64,000 nt of DNA from Rhizomys pruinosus (lineage: Eukaryota > Chordata > Mammalia > Rodentia > Spalacidae): the NCBI GenBank assembly GCA_009823505.1, contig VZQC01005688.1, positions 62,001-126,000 on the forward strand, read 5' to 3'. Positions 12,825 through 24,086 of this stretch are shown one piece after another. Each line of letters starts with the position of its first letter. The stretch's first letter is position 1. The position numbers and the translations under genes were made by a program. The notes under the pieces were generated by a model. That model saw only the letters and a program-made list of their open reading frames with translations, had not been told where the DNA came from and did not search any database.

Positions 12825-13258
12825 ACTCGTACGACAACTATAGAGAGCAGTGTGGAGAACCCTTAAAAGACTCAAAATGAGCTTACCACCTGACCCAGTC
12901 ATACAACTCCTGGGTATATACCCACAAGACTCATTCTACCGCAGATACATGCACAGCCATGTTTATTGCAGCTCTCTTCACAATAGCGAAGAGTTGGAAC
13001 GAACCCAAGCGCCCCTCAACCAATGAATGGATAGAGAAAATGTGGTACATCTACACAATGGAGCGGTAAAGAAAGATGACACCATGAAATTTGCAGGTAA
13101 TGGATGGAACTAGAAGATATTCTGTTAAGTGAAGTAACACAGTTCCCACAAAACAAACGGGGAATGGCATCCCTCATCTGTGGATGCTAGCACCAATTAC
13201 CTAGTTGTAAGACAGAGCAACATTAATGTTATATTCCTTGTGATCTGAAAACAACTGT

Positions 13259-14110
13259 GCTCTTTTTTTTTAAATCATATTATTTTAATTGATATTTTGC
13301 ATATTTCATACATTTTCAGTCCAATTTGGATACATTCCCCTCTTCCTGCCCCTCTCCCCTTTCCAATTTATGCCTTCTTGCATCTTTCTCTCTCAGTGTT
13401 TCCAAGGATTTTTTCTTCAGAGGCTTATAGTTTTGAGCAGAATTTAACTGTATCAGTCAGTTCTTTGACCCAGTCCTTATGTTGTTGGTGTTACCTCCCC
13501 TTTGTATTACTCCAAATTGTGTCTGTTTAAACCAAAATTATGACCTTTGGGAATAAACTGTATGTTAATTCCAAAATATGTTTTGGGGTTCACTTTTTTC
13601 CTTTTAACTTTATATTACTTTAGAATATGAATACATATCTTCCACCCCTATATGGTAATTATAGTGACTGAATATAAGTGGTGAGTCAATTCTAGAGCCC
13701 GAAAAACTGTGCTCTTATATTGTGACTCCCTTAACAGGTTCTAGAATTAACCCACCATTTATTTTCAGACTTTGGAATTTTGGTATATGGGTGGAGAGTA
13801 TGTATACATATTTTAGAGTAATAAAATCAAAATGGAAAATTGTGAATCCTGAAATATGATTTGGAAATAACATAGTTTGTTTCCAGATGACATAATTTTA
13901 GTGTATGTGAGACATATATATAATATATGATATATATATCATATATATATGCATACATTGAAGCAATACAAGTTGGATGGAACAAAAGAACTTTGACAAA
14001 AAAAAAACAAAAAAACACACAACTAAAACAGTGAAGTTCTCCCCAAAACAATAATCCTCTGCTTTGAAAAAAAACTCTGGAAAGACTCAGAAAATGATGT
14101 TAGACATGTA
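13259..14110. other. AT-rich sequence after the L1
   Basis: No gene recognised. Includes an (AT)-rich run at about 13912-13953. It could be a further L1-derived 3' segment, since an L1-like 3' end follows at 14115, but I cannot show continuity. Confidence 0.4.
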
Positions 14111-14114
14111 TGGC

Positions 14115-14213
14115 AGAATGTATGAACTCTGGTGGGGTGGGGGCCATGGAAAAGGAAATGAGTCTAAATTGGATTGAGAAACGATGTATGATGTATGAAA
14201 AAGTTTAATAACA
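14115..14213 (+). repeat. L1-like 3' end fragment
   Basis: Shares 'aatgagtctaaattgga' and 'gatgtatgaaa' with 61284-61380 and, in part, with 51085-51153. All three end in an A-rich run, as a shared retroposon 3' end should. Confidence 0.5.
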
Positions 14214-14230
14214 ATAAAATATATTTTAAA

Positions 14231-14490
14231 GGGGCTGGAGAGATGGCCTAGTGGTTAAGAGCGCCGACCACTCTTGCAGAGGACCCGGGTTCAATCCCCA
14301 GCACCCACATGGGCGGCCGAGAACCGTCTGAAACTCCAGTTCTCCAGAACAGGAGAACTCCAGTTCCAGGGGAATCCGAGACCCTCTTCTGACCTCCGCG
14401 GCATTGCACGACACGGGTGCACAAATCTGCATGCAGACAGTACATTCATACACATATTGAAATGAATAAAAAATTTTTTAAAAAATTAAA
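14231..14490 (+). repeat. B3-type SINE, younger subfamily, with target duplication
   Basis: Full head and body with the internally duplicated 'actccag...ttccag' segment. Flanked by aaatatattttaaa at 14217 and a near copy at about 14491. CpGs are well preserved, which suggests recent insertion. Confidence 0.9.
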
Positions 14491-14514
14491 AAATATATAT
14501 TTTAAAACATTCCA

Positions 14515-14815
14515 GCATGGAGGGGTGAGCTGGGCATGAGACCCACCCCCAGGTGAGGAACTACTGGCACCTGACAGCTGCTAGAGGAAGAAGATTCAGC
14601 TTTCTTTAAGGGTGTGATCCTTGTTAGCTGACCATGTCCAGGGGATGGCCCCATACCCAAGAGTATTTGGGCAGTACAAACTGGATTTGATGGGCTTTAA
14701 AAAAAAACACAAAGTTGGGTAGATGGAGAAGTAAGGCTGGATCTGGGGAAGGTGGGGGAGTATGACCAAAATACACTGTACAAAATTCTCAAAAAAATGT
14801 GAAAGGTGATTTTCT
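14515..14815 (+). repeat. L1 (Lx-type) 3' UTR fragment
   Basis: Follows the rodent Lx L1 3'-UTR order: 'gctgggcatgagacccaccc', 'ggtgaggaactactgg', 'gatggccccatacccaagag', then 'gaccaaaatacactgta' near the end. Confidence 0.75.
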
Positions 14816-15837
14816 TCCTTTGTTTTAAAAATCTTCCAAGTGGACGGTTCACCCGTGACACAGAAATGGACACCCCTAAGTAGTATAAGAAAAAGTGACA
14901 TCAGAAAAAATAGATATTTATTATCTGCCTTTCATCAAGACCTTAGTATAATTGGTAAATGGAGTTCTACACTGAACACCATGATTCAATATAGGCCATC
15001 AATGAAGCATTTCTCCACTGGGACTACTAACAGTGATAATGATCATTAAAAGAAGTGTTGCAATAATGGTGTCTAGGACAATTTTGAATAGCTATAGGAT
15101 GGTGTGCTATGTCAGATTCAAAATAATGTTATAGCAGCCAAGCCCTCCAGGAAGCTGCGGTCACTGTGGGCTCCTGGTGTTCAACTCAGTGTAGCCTCTC
15201 CAATAGTGACAGGGCTGCTTCGGTGACAACAGAATACTACAGAAGTAGTGATGTGTGATGGCCAGGGTTAGCTCTGGACTAGTGCTGAAGGCAGTCACCA
15301 TGCTCTGCTGCAGGGCACTTGAGGCCCAAGTAAAGGGGCCCTGTGGAGACGAACTGAGACCAGGACAGCACAAACTCATGAACTCATGTAAGTTAATCGC
15401 TTTGTAAGTACAGCTTAGCAGCAGAGGGCTACAGCCTGGGGAGGTACAAACACAGCCTGGGGAGGTATAAACACCACTACCTGAGGTGCTTTAAATTCAA
15501 CCCTCTCAAATTCCTGAACAAAGGAACTATGACAAGTAAGTAATTAGTGTTTCAAACTACTCAACTTTGGAGTATTGTGCTATGCAGAATTAGGTAACTA
15601 ATAAAACTGCAGAGTACAACCACAGGCAGCATGCATCTCCACAAAGAAAAGTATATTTATTTCACTTTAATCTCAATTTAAAATGATTTATATTTTAGGC
15701 GTTTTGTAGTATACATGAAATATTTACAGAAAATCAATACATCTGGACATCAGTAACTCTGTTCTCAAGACAATCAGACAAGCAGGATTTCTTGAATTCT
15801 TCCTAGAAATAAGGAGTTAGAAATGTCTCTGAGGAAG
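14816..15837. other. Intronic sequence, nothing recognised
   Basis: No exon or known repeat seen. A short direct repeat (cagcctggggaggta) occurs at about 15434 and 15453. Confidence 0.5.
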
Positions 15838-15902
15838 TTTGAATCCTGACTCTACTACTTACTAATTATGTGATCATAGACAGTTAGCTTCTATTTTTAA
15901 AA

Positions 15903-16380
15903 TCTAAAAACAATTTTATTTATTATTTCTATCTTATGTGTATGAGTATATAACTGCATAAGTGTACTGTGTCATGCAATGCCTGTTTGAGAAGTTGGTA
16001 GTGGATGTTGGATTCCCTGGAACTAGATTTATAAAAGGTTGGTTTTTGTTTTGTTTTGTTTTGTTTTGTTTTGTTTTTAATGTGTATGAGTGTAATGTCT
16101 GCATGTAGGTTGGTGCACCCATGTCCTGCAATGCCTCAGAGGTCAGAAGAGGGCATTGGAGTCTCCTGGAACTGGAGTTAAAGACCGTTCTTAGCCGCCA
16201 TGTGGGTGCTGGGAATCAAACCCGGGTCCTCTGGAAGAGCAGTCGGTGCTCTTAACTGCTGAGCCATCTCTTCAGCCCTACAAAAGGTTTTTAGCTGTCA
16301 TGTGGGTACTGAGACTTGAACCCAGGTCCTCTCTCTAAGAGTAGCCAGTGTTCTTAACTGCTTAGCCATCTCTCCAGCCC
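15903..16380 (-). repeat. B3-type SINE, antisense, itself interrupted
   Basis: The tail side lies at 15903-16030 and the head side at 16290-16380, ending in the complement of the tRNA-like head. A second B3 interrupts it at 16041-16279. Confidence 0.8.
16041..16279 (-). repeat. Younger B3-type SINE nested in a B3
   Basis: Has a (TTTTG)n tail and a complete antisense body and head. Bounded by ataaaaggtt (16031) and acaaaaggtt (16280), which are copies of host-element sequence. Direct nesting shows it is younger than its host. Confidence 0.88.
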
Positions 16381-16600
16381 ATTTTTTAAACTTCAAAATT
16401 ATGTATGTGTGTATGAGTGACTGATTCTGAGAGTACCTGAGCACCTGAGCACAGGTGCCCACAGAATCTAGAGGATCCTCTGAAGCTGGAGTTATAGGCA
16501 GTTGTGAGCTGCTTGATGTAGGTGCTGGGAACTAAACTTGGGTCCTAAGCAAGAGCAGCACATGTTCTTAAACATTGAACCAGTTTCTTCTACTTTTGTT
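16381..16600 (-). repeat. Diverged B2/B3-type SINE, antisense
   Basis: Abuts the previous SINE. Shows 'gtgtgtatgagtgactga', a damaged body and an altered head. It is older than its neighbours. Confidence 0.6.
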
Positions 16601-16770
16601 TCTGTAACTTTCCCAGTCTTGGGAACCAAACCCAGGACTTTGTAACTAATAAATTTCTTTATGCCTCAGTCTCCCTGACATGAGGATGTGGCTAAAAATG
16701 GCATTCAATGACTGCTGAGAGGACCAGATAATCAATGCAAAATCAACAGTATAGTGTTGGCATGCACGCA

Positions 16771-17769
16771 GGATTAGGAGAATGACGAAAATAATAATGT
16801 TCGTGGGACATTTGTGGGTTTCTCTAGAGTTCCAATAGATACCATGTGCAGAGGCTGGTCACTCTGAAATTTTAATTCCACCACGGAAAACAGGAGAACA
16901 AATAGATGTGCTACTCCATCAAAGAGTAAGTTTTGGATGAATCCACCCAGTTTAACATGATGAAAGATGAGGGGTCCAGAAGATAAGAGCTACATGCAGG
17001 AATAACTATGCAGCTGCCCAGGGCTCCTCTGCGCTGTATTACCAGGGATCTTATTATGAGAGAGTGGAACATTTTAATATCTATTGGGCAGGGGACTCAC
17101 AGAGAAAGAAAGGGGAGATAGTACAAAGCAAGAGTGAATCTAAGATAGTAAGGCCAAGAGAACAACGAGCTCTAAGGGCTCACGGGCATGAGGATAAGAC
17201 GAAAGCTTTCTACTGAATATAGAATAAGATGCTGGATACACAAAGGGTGTAACATTTAGAAACTGAAATATAAAAATGGCCACTTCAATGATATAATGAA
17301 GAAATGCAAGGTAGATCTAGTAAGAGCAATGTACTTTATGTGGAAAAGTAGCAAGATTTCTTTAAAAATGATAATGCAAATTGTGTGCCCCTTGCAAACA
17401 TTTTAGTTTTTAAAAGTTCAGAAAAATTTAATAAGTGACGGACATAGAGGAAATGCACTTTGGCCTCCAAATAACTATAAATAATTATCTTTATCAAGCT
17501 ACCTCACTCATAGAAAAAGTCAAGGAAACCAGCCTCAGTCATCATACGCTGTGGGACAGGAGAGAGACCAGTATTAGGCAGATCCTTCATACTGGGGAGC
17601 GGAGCTGCACAGGCTGGTCCTGCTGCTCTTTAGGAGTGGCCTTTTATTTAGCTTGGGTGACACAGCACAAAGTAGTGCCCAACAGCAAACAGCCTTTTAG
17701 AAAATTTCTATTAAAATACTGCAACTGAACTTGTCAAATAGTTATTAATTCCCACATATATTCTTTAGA
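16771..17769. other. Intronic sequence, nothing recognised
   Basis: No repeat, exon or RNA gene recognised. The longest frame (17435-17728, plus) lacks any family signature. Confidence 0.5.
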
Positions 17770-17973
17770 TTTAATTTTTTATGCACACGTATGTCTGCAC
17801 CTGTGTATATGTACATGCATGCAAATGCTGTTAAGGCCAGAAGAGGATGTCAGATCCCTTGGAGCAGGGGTTACAAGGAGTTGTGAACCACCCCATGGGG
17901 TTTTGGAAATCAAACTCGGGTCATCTCCAAGAACATCATGTACTCTTAATCAGTAGGCCGTCTTTCCAACCCC
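17770..17973 (-). repeat. Diverged B2/B3-type SINE, antisense
   Basis: The antisense SINE order is visible: 'gccagaagaggatgtcag', 'ggaaatcaaactcgggtc', and a damaged head complement at 17950-17973. Confidence 0.65.
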
Positions 17974-18122
17974 ATTAATTTATAATCTTAAAAATGTAGA
18001 CACAAATGCAATAAAGAAAAACAAAGCAAGAATAAAGATGCAAAAACATCCTAGAAATATTGAAGAATAAACCTTGGTTGCACAAATCCAAGCCCACAAC
18101 TTGCAATGAAACTGGGCTATAT

Positions 18123-18282
18123 GCTGGGCGTGGTGGCACATGCCTTTAATCCTAGCATGTGGGAGGCAGAGACAGGCGGATCTTTGTGAGTTCAAGGCCA
18201 GCCTGGTCTACAGAGCGAGTTCCAGGACAGCTGGGGCTACAGGGAGACCCTATCTCGAAAAGACCAAAAAAAAAAAAAAAAA
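18123..18282 (+). repeat. B1 SINE with target duplication
   Basis: Complete B1 with a poly(A) tail. The flanking gaaactggg is repeated at about 18108 and 18283. Well preserved. Confidence 0.92.
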
Positions 18283-19287
18283 GAAACTGGGTTTTATATG
18301 GAAAATTGAGTAAATCTGGTGTGATGCAGTGGACAGTGGTGAAGGCCAGCTCCAGCAGCTGGACAAAAGAATAAAATCTTTGAAGGGTAAGATTGGGGCA
18401 TCCCAGAAAGATGCCTTTCCACAAAATGGGGTGACCCACTATCCTCAGTAACAGCCTAGAAAGACTTCCTGTCTAAGACACAAAGCAGATAGGTGTTTTC
18501 TAGGGCTAAGCCCAACACCAGAGTTAACAGTCTTCCAAATATCTGTTCTAGGGACCCCAAATAGCTAAGGCTTTGTCTTAGAATGTGACTGAGGGAGGAT
18601 GAGTTGTCAGGTCTCAGGTCTGGAGAGAGAACAGATACATAGATAGGTAAGGCACAAGGAGGCGATTATCTACTTCAACAGAAAACTGCCCATTCATATG
18701 CTTGCTCTTTGGACTGTTAAGGGACGGCCTGGAGCGTCTTCACTGACTAACACTAGGTATTAGGAAAAGCTAAGTCACAGGGAGAAATCAGGGAGAGAAA
18801 ACGCAAGAGCTAATAAGAGTTGGGCAGGCAAATGGAGGAAGATGGGCTAATGTTTTTTTATGATATGGGCAGGCATTTCTGAGTGTCTCACAGTGATGGG
18901 GAAAGGCAAAGGAAATGTTTCCCAAGCAGAATGCAATGCTCAGTATCTAGACAATCTAGTAAACCTGGAGGAAAGGGGCAGATCGTGGATTTTGAATCTA
19001 CCAGCTGGGATAAGAGTCTAACTCAGAAGGTGCTATGTACCATGAAATCTCTGCTTAGCTACAACCCTGTGCCAAGGACATGAAGGACGCAAAGGACCCC
19101 TTTTCTACCATTACCAAGACGACAGTCTCCCTGGTCAGCAAACATACTTAACCATGGCACATTTCTAAAATGAGAGAGACAAGATGCCCTTCGAGGGGCT
19201 GCTTCTGTCATAAATGTCATAAACAATTCAGTTTCCCAAAGAACAAATGATGGGGAATCAAGTAGTAAATCTATGTATTACAACTGG
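18283..19287. other. Intronic sequence, nothing recognised
   Basis: Non-repetitive by eye. Open frames up to 66 codons have no support. Confidence 0.5.
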
Positions 19288-19505
19288 GCTGGGCAAGAAG
19301 GCACACACCTTTAATCCTTGCACTTGGGAGACAAGGCAGGCAGAACTCTGTGAGATCAAGGCCAGCCTGGTCTATTTAGTGAGTTCCAGACCAGGTGAGG
19401 CTACGGGGAAATCCTGTCTCAAAAACAAAACAACCAACCAACCAACCAAATAAACAAACAAACAAGCAAACAAAACAAAACAAAACAAAATAAAACAAAA
19501 CCCCC
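19288..19505 (+). repeat. B1 SINE with long CA/A-rich tail, close to an EFL1 splice donor
   Basis: B1 body (gcacacacctttaatcc, gatcaaggccagcctggtct) with a compound (CCAA)n/(CAAA)n tail. It ends about 60 bp from the 3' edge of the EFL1 exon at 19565, on the intron side, antisense to the gene. Confidence 0.9.
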
Positions 19506-19564
19506 ACAAAACAGCAAAAGGGTGAGGTGAGTATCACATGATTCTAAAAGCACAATCATCTTAC

Positions 19565-19696
19565 TTGGGTGTTTTGGCTCAACAGCAACTCTCACAATAG
19601 GGGCGGCTTCAAAACTGAGTGGAATAAATGGGGGGCAGGATGGCAAGCTGCACAAAGTTGCAGATTTTAGCACGAAGTCCTGAAGGCCTCCAATTC
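19565..19696 (-). CDS. EFL1: EFL1 internal coding exon (end of domain II)
   Basis: This 132-nt exon precedes 9055-9202 in the EFL1 transcript. On the minus strand a strong pyrimidine tract and acceptor (ttctttttctccctgcag) lead into it, and a gtaaga donor follows. It reads [43 protein letters not shown]. This is the end of the domain II beta-barrel of eEF2-like GTPases and the link to domain III; eEF2 has 'PVVRVAVEAKNP' at the same place. The layout is GA + 43 codons + A. The first two bases complete a Gly codon and the last begins the Ser codon finished by the next exon. There are no stops, and the match continues directly into the next exon's protein. The preceding exon was not found in the remaining 44 kb. 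Confidence 0.95.
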
Positions 19697-19984
19697 CTGC
19701 AGGGAGAAAAAGAACCATGGGATCAATATAAGATGACAGATTCTGAATCTATGTTAGAAAAACAACAGCATGAACGTAGTACATAATCACAGAGCCAAGC
19801 ATTCCAGAAATGCAAGGAATGAGGGTAGGCATTATGAGTGTTTTCTTTTGGGAAACCTAGATATTTCTGTCAAATATAGGAATTCTGCCAGTTTTTCTTT
19901 TCCAGGTAGACAGATACAGTTAGTTACATAAGGTTTGGTTGAAACATGCCCCCCTTGCCCACAGAAGTGATCGCTTCTAGGTAT

Positions 19985-20330
19985 TTTGTGTATGTGCAGA
20001 ATGTATGTGCTCATGTGGGAGTGTGGATATGTGCACAGGAGTGTGTGTATATGAGTGTGATGTTACATGTGGAGGCCAGGGGTGGAAGTTGGGTGTCTTC
20101 TTCAATTGTTCACCGTATTTTCTGAGACAGGGTCTTTTGTTTAACTTGGAGCTCACCACTTGGCTAAACTGGCTGGCCAGTGCACTCCAGGGATATGCCT
20201 GTGTCCATTTCCCTAGTGCTGGGGTTACACTAATGCACCTGGCTTTTATGGGGGTGCGAGGGATCTGAATTCACGTCCTCATGCTTATACAGCAGGCACT
20301 TCATCTACTGAACCATCTCTCCAGGCACCC
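19985..20330 (-). repeat. Old chimeric SINE, antisense
   Basis: Same class as 3219-3545. The plus strand shows a TG-rich tail side, 'gaggccaggggtggaagt', 'ctggctggccagtgcactcc', and the head complement at 20300-20330. Confidence 0.7.
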
Positions 20331-21164
20331 AGCTTTTAGGTATTTTTTTTTCCTGAAGCAGTGACTATTTCTAATTATAATTTGTAGATGCTTTAAAAAA
20401 TACAAATTTAATGAGTATGACCTACTACTAAAATCATCTTTTTGCTAAATATCCTTGCATATGCATAAAGGAAATTTAGAGATTTACAGTGTGAGGTGGC
20501 TACTGAGTACCTGACTCCTAAGCTATACTGTTGTAAATTCCAGCCTTCTCTCTGCAGACTTCAGGATGATGGCTATACAAGACCTGGAATGCTGCATATT
20601 ATTTCTGGGCAGACAGCAGCAGAGAGAATATCCTAAGAGAAATGAAGGGGCATTCTGAATTTCACAGCCAGAATCTGAGTGAACAACATTTTAGAACACA
20701 GTAAGAAACATATAAGGACAAAGGGGACTTTGTGTTGAAAAAAAGAAAAGCCTGAAAAGGCTGAGTGGGAAGGACAGGTTACCTGATTTAGGGACAGGTG
20801 ACATGGGAGGAAAGGGCAGGGATGCTTGCTCAGCATCTATTTTTGCACCCTGAGTTTAGAAACAAGCAAGAGGAAAGGAAATGCTGCTGTGTTCAGCCAA
20901 CAAGCCGATGTGAAGAACGGCGGACGAGCACAGCAGCCGGCAGAGGGGAGGGACGTGAGGAAGGGCTTTGGATGCACACCCGAAGGCAGCTTGCAGGACT
21001 CGTTGCTTGAATACACCGGCGGAAACCTTCCTTTGATGTCTCACTCAAGTGTGTCCAAAAATTTTTACCACCTCAAAAAAGTGTTTATTATATTGTGATA
21101 AGATCTATTCTCACCCATCTCTACACACTGTTCTTGTTCTAGTTACTCAAAGATTAAGAAAAAA
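20331..21164. other. Intronic sequence with a CpG-containing patch
   Basis: No repeat recognised. About 20925-21025 is locally GC-rich with several CpGs. Frames of 60-90 codons overlap there in several frames and look like composition effects. Confidence 0.5.
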
Positions 21165-21179
21165 TAGTTTTCTATTTTT

Positions 21180-21333
21180 TTTTTTTTTTTTTTCTTTTCG
21201 AGACAGGGTCTCCCTGTAGCCCCAGCTGTCCTGGAACTCACTCTGTAGACCAGGTTGGCCTTGAACTCACAAAGATCCGCCTGCCTCTGCCTCCCAAGTG
21301 CTAGGATTAAAGGTGTGTGCCACCACGCCCAGC
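21180..21333 (-). repeat. B1 SINE, antisense, with 15-bp target duplication
   Basis: Antisense B1 with poly(T), then 'gagacagggtctccctgtag' and the complementary body. Exact direct repeats of tagttttctattttt lie at 21165-21179 and 21334-21348. It lies 1.5 kb upstream, in transcript terms, of the EFL1 exon at 19565-19696. Confidence 0.95.
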
Positions 21334-21348
21334 TAGTTTTCTATTTTT

Positions 21349-23085
21349 ATGAACTGCTCTGGACTCTGAAGGCAATTGCCAGGTATTTTAACCCACTCTG
21401 CCTCACACCCAATATCAAGGGCTCCTTTATCTGTTGCGCGCAGGGCATGCTTTCCAGCTCTAGCTCTGTTTTGTATCTGGAACCCTTTTCAGATAGTTTC
21501 CAGGATGGAAGAGCCTCCAGCACATTTCTTTGGTTAAAGTCCACTACCTGTTGGCCCAGTGCACAGAAGTGTGCATCTGGCTACAGCTTCCTGTTTATGC
21601 CTTTCCCTCCGGTATCAGGAGCTAACAGATCTGGGGCTGACCAAGTCTCCATCAAGACTACTAGAAATAACATCATCTCCAGTGAGGCCAGGGTTCAGGA
21701 AAACCCCATAGTAAATATTCCCTTTCGAATCTCGTTCACCCTGCTGCTGACCTCTGACAGCAGGCACTTCCTTCCTGCACACACAGCACATGGTTTCAAT
21801 GGAAGAACAAAGGCTGCTCTTTCCTCCGCCTCACAAGGGATGTGAGCTGCAGAAGGCCAGTATATCTGAACTCCAGCTCTCTGAACTGCTGCGTTACATT
21901 TTACTCTTCCAGCTACTGAACCTATTCTTGCTATTTAGATCTGCCCAGATCTATGGCATGACAAGAATTCCCCCAAAATAGAAAAGAAAAAAGTCAATGC
22001 CACTATATTCCTACTAAGGTTAAGGATTTATAGAAAGGAAATGCTCTGAAGGGTGTAAGACCTTTTTACACTTGTATTACATGCCACCAGATTTATGTAT
22101 TTTTAAACATAACTTAAAAACACAGGAAAAGGACTACTAAGGTTATCTGGGCAAGACAGAGTAAAATGACTTAGAATCTCTGAGAATTTCTTGATAGGAT
22201 ATAGGATCACTAGTAAGCGTACAACTTGGTGCTTATATAAAACACAATTTGAAACAAACTTTGACTTAAAAATATCAAGCTTTGAAAAAAGAACAGGACA
22301 CATTATCAAATCTCCTCACACTGCCACTGTTTCCTCCTGTTTCCTCCTCTTTGGGACACACCTTTACATTATTTTAACATTTACTAATTTTGTTTTTTTC
22401 TACTTAAATCTTTTTTTTTTTTTTTTTCATTTCAATTACGTTAGTCCTAACAATTAGCTGGACATGTAATCCCCATACTCAGGAGGCTGAGGCAGAAAGA
22501 TTGTGAATTTGAGTCTCACTGGGCCACAAAGACCTTGTCCCTAAACTAAACAAACAGGATTCTAGTTCCTTTCAACTGGGATTTGTGGGAGAGGGATACA
22601 TGCCTTCCAAGGAATCATTCCAGGATCTCTGCGCTTGGAAGACTTTTGTTTCATGGGAAGAATTTAAAAAACTAAGAATGGCTACCTACTCATTTTTAGC
22701 CCCTATACTTACTTCAAGTTTCAAGGATTGAAAAAAAGAAATAAACCACATTAAGGAATATGAAGATAAAGCAATGAAAGGACCAACAAGAATTCCAGTT
22801 TGTGTTTATATAGACCAACTGAGGATAAATCATTCAAGTCTTTCCTCTCTACATAGGAGGTAAAACTGGTTGAGTCCTTATGTTCAGCTACACCTTACAG
22901 ACTGTGATGACAGTTAACGACAAAGAACTAATGCTGAGTTCTTCAAATGGGCACACAGGCCCTGGCTAGATGGCACACCATTCTCTGTACATTCACTTTA
23001 AATAAAAAATTAGTATTTTGAAAGTGTTAGCTGGTCATTTTTTTCTAGGCTGCCTGTAATATTCCTCTTTAAAAAGAATCCTAGA
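21349..23085. other. Intronic sequence, one B1-like fragment, no gene
   Basis: Mostly unassigned, with poly(T) at about 22410-22428. The 196-codon plus frame at 21255-21845 starts inside the antisense B1 and has no homology I recognise. Confidence 0.5.
22455..22552 (+). repeat. Diverged B1-like fragment
   Basis: Shows 'ctcaggaggctgaggcag' and an A-rich end. The 5' part is missing. Confidence 0.5.
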
Positions 23086-23111
23086 CACACACACATGCGC
23101 ACGCGCACGCA

Positions 23112-23143
<32 letters not shown>
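23086..23143. repeat. (CA)n microsatellite with CpG units
   Basis: CA run with an inner GCGCAC/ACGC segment; alternating purine and pyrimidine throughout. Confidence 0.93.
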
Positions 23144-23146
<3 letters not shown>

Positions 23147-23341
23147 CTTTTAGCAATATTTTACAGAGACTAAGAAGTGGGTTGGCTTCCTGCCACACAG
23201 GTTGAATCAGTAGAGCACGAGGCTACATTGCAGGCAGGAAGATGGCAAAGTCATTCCTGAAAAATACCAACACTGTTTTCTGGGGACAAGTCTGTAAGCT
23301 CTCTGGACTAAAAGCAGTATTACCACCTTAAGGGAAATTTA

Positions 23342-23344
23342 GGT

Positions 23345-23395
<51 letters not shown>

Positions 23396-23752
23396 TATAT
23401 GCCTGTGTGTGTATAAGTGCACCCACCTGTGTCATGCAGTGGTTATGGAGTTAGAAGAAGGCACTGGATTATTTATTTTATATGTATGAGTGTATTGCCT
23501 GCATCTATGTAAGTGCACCTGTGTCATGCAGTGCTTGTGGAGTCAGAACATGGCATTGGATATCTATCTATCAATCAATCAATCAATCAATCAAGTATAA
23601 GTGTATTGCCTGTGAGTGTGTGTAAGTGCACCCATGTCATGCAATGCTCGTGGAGTCAGAAGAAGGCATCAAATTTATTACTTATTTATTTAATATGTAT
23701 GAGTGTATTGCCTGCGTGTCATGCAGTATTCATGGAGTCAGAAAGTGTCAGA

Positions 23753-23802
<50 letters not shown>

Positions 23803-23825
23803 ATCTATGTATCTATGTATCTATG

Positions 23826-23870
<45 letters not shown>

Positions 23871-24086
23871 GTCATCTATCTATCTATCACATATGAGTGC
23901 ACTTCCTGCATGTGTATAAGTGCACCCGTGTTGTGCAGTGCTCGTGGAGTCAGAAGAAGGAGTCAGATGCCCATGGAACTGGAGCTACTGACAGTTGTTA
24001 GGTGCTTTGTGGGTGCTGAGAACTGAACCCAGGTCTACTATAAGAGTAACCCGTGCTCTTAACTGCTGAGCCATGTCTCCAGCCCC
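23342..24086 (-). repeat. Antisense B3-type SINE with tandemly repeated tail segments and tetranucleotide arrays
   Basis: The complete head side is at about 23885-24086. Upstream, the SINE's tail-side segment (tgagtgtattgcctgc ... gtcatgcagtg ... gagtcagaa) recurs about five times, at roughly 23395, 23480, 23595, 23695 and 23890. Successive copies are separated by different tetranucleotide runs: TTTA, ATCT/ATCA, TTAT and ATCT. Confidence 0.8.
23755..23888. repeat. (ATCT)n microsatellite
   Basis: About 30 tetranucleotide units with ATGT interruptions. Likely length-polymorphic. Confidence 0.95.

Larger units (their letters stand above)
11209..13258 (+). mobile_element. 5'-truncated LINE-1 (ORF2 3' half)
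   Basis: Begins within the reverse-transcriptase region (gctgccccctgtcaccac), includes the FADD active-site motif at 11327-11338, and continues to the ORF2 C-terminus, ending near gtgatctg. It is closely similar, about 9 in 10 bases by eye, to the matching part of the L1 at 30963-36949, so both are one subfamily. It is broken by stops, frameshifts and a B1 inserted at 11847-12017. It lies antisense to EFL1. Confidence 0.9.
15838..16770 (+). repeat. MIR SINE split by stacked SINE insertions
   Basis: The 5' part (tgaatcctgactctactact, ttatgtgatcatagacag) is at 15838-15902. The 3' part (gcctcagtctccctgacatg, then agtatagtgttggcatgc) resumes at about 16663-16770. Three antisense B2/B3-type SINEs occupy the interval. 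Confidence 0.55.

Noticed and set aside
21255..21845. 196-codon plus-strand open frame
   Set aside because: It begins inside an antisense B1 and continues into unassigned sequence with no recognisable protein family; it is also antisense to EFL1.
23570..23600. Direct repeats resembling an array with spacers
   Set aside because: The repeats are SINE tail segments and microsatellites in a mammalian intron, not a CRISPR array.
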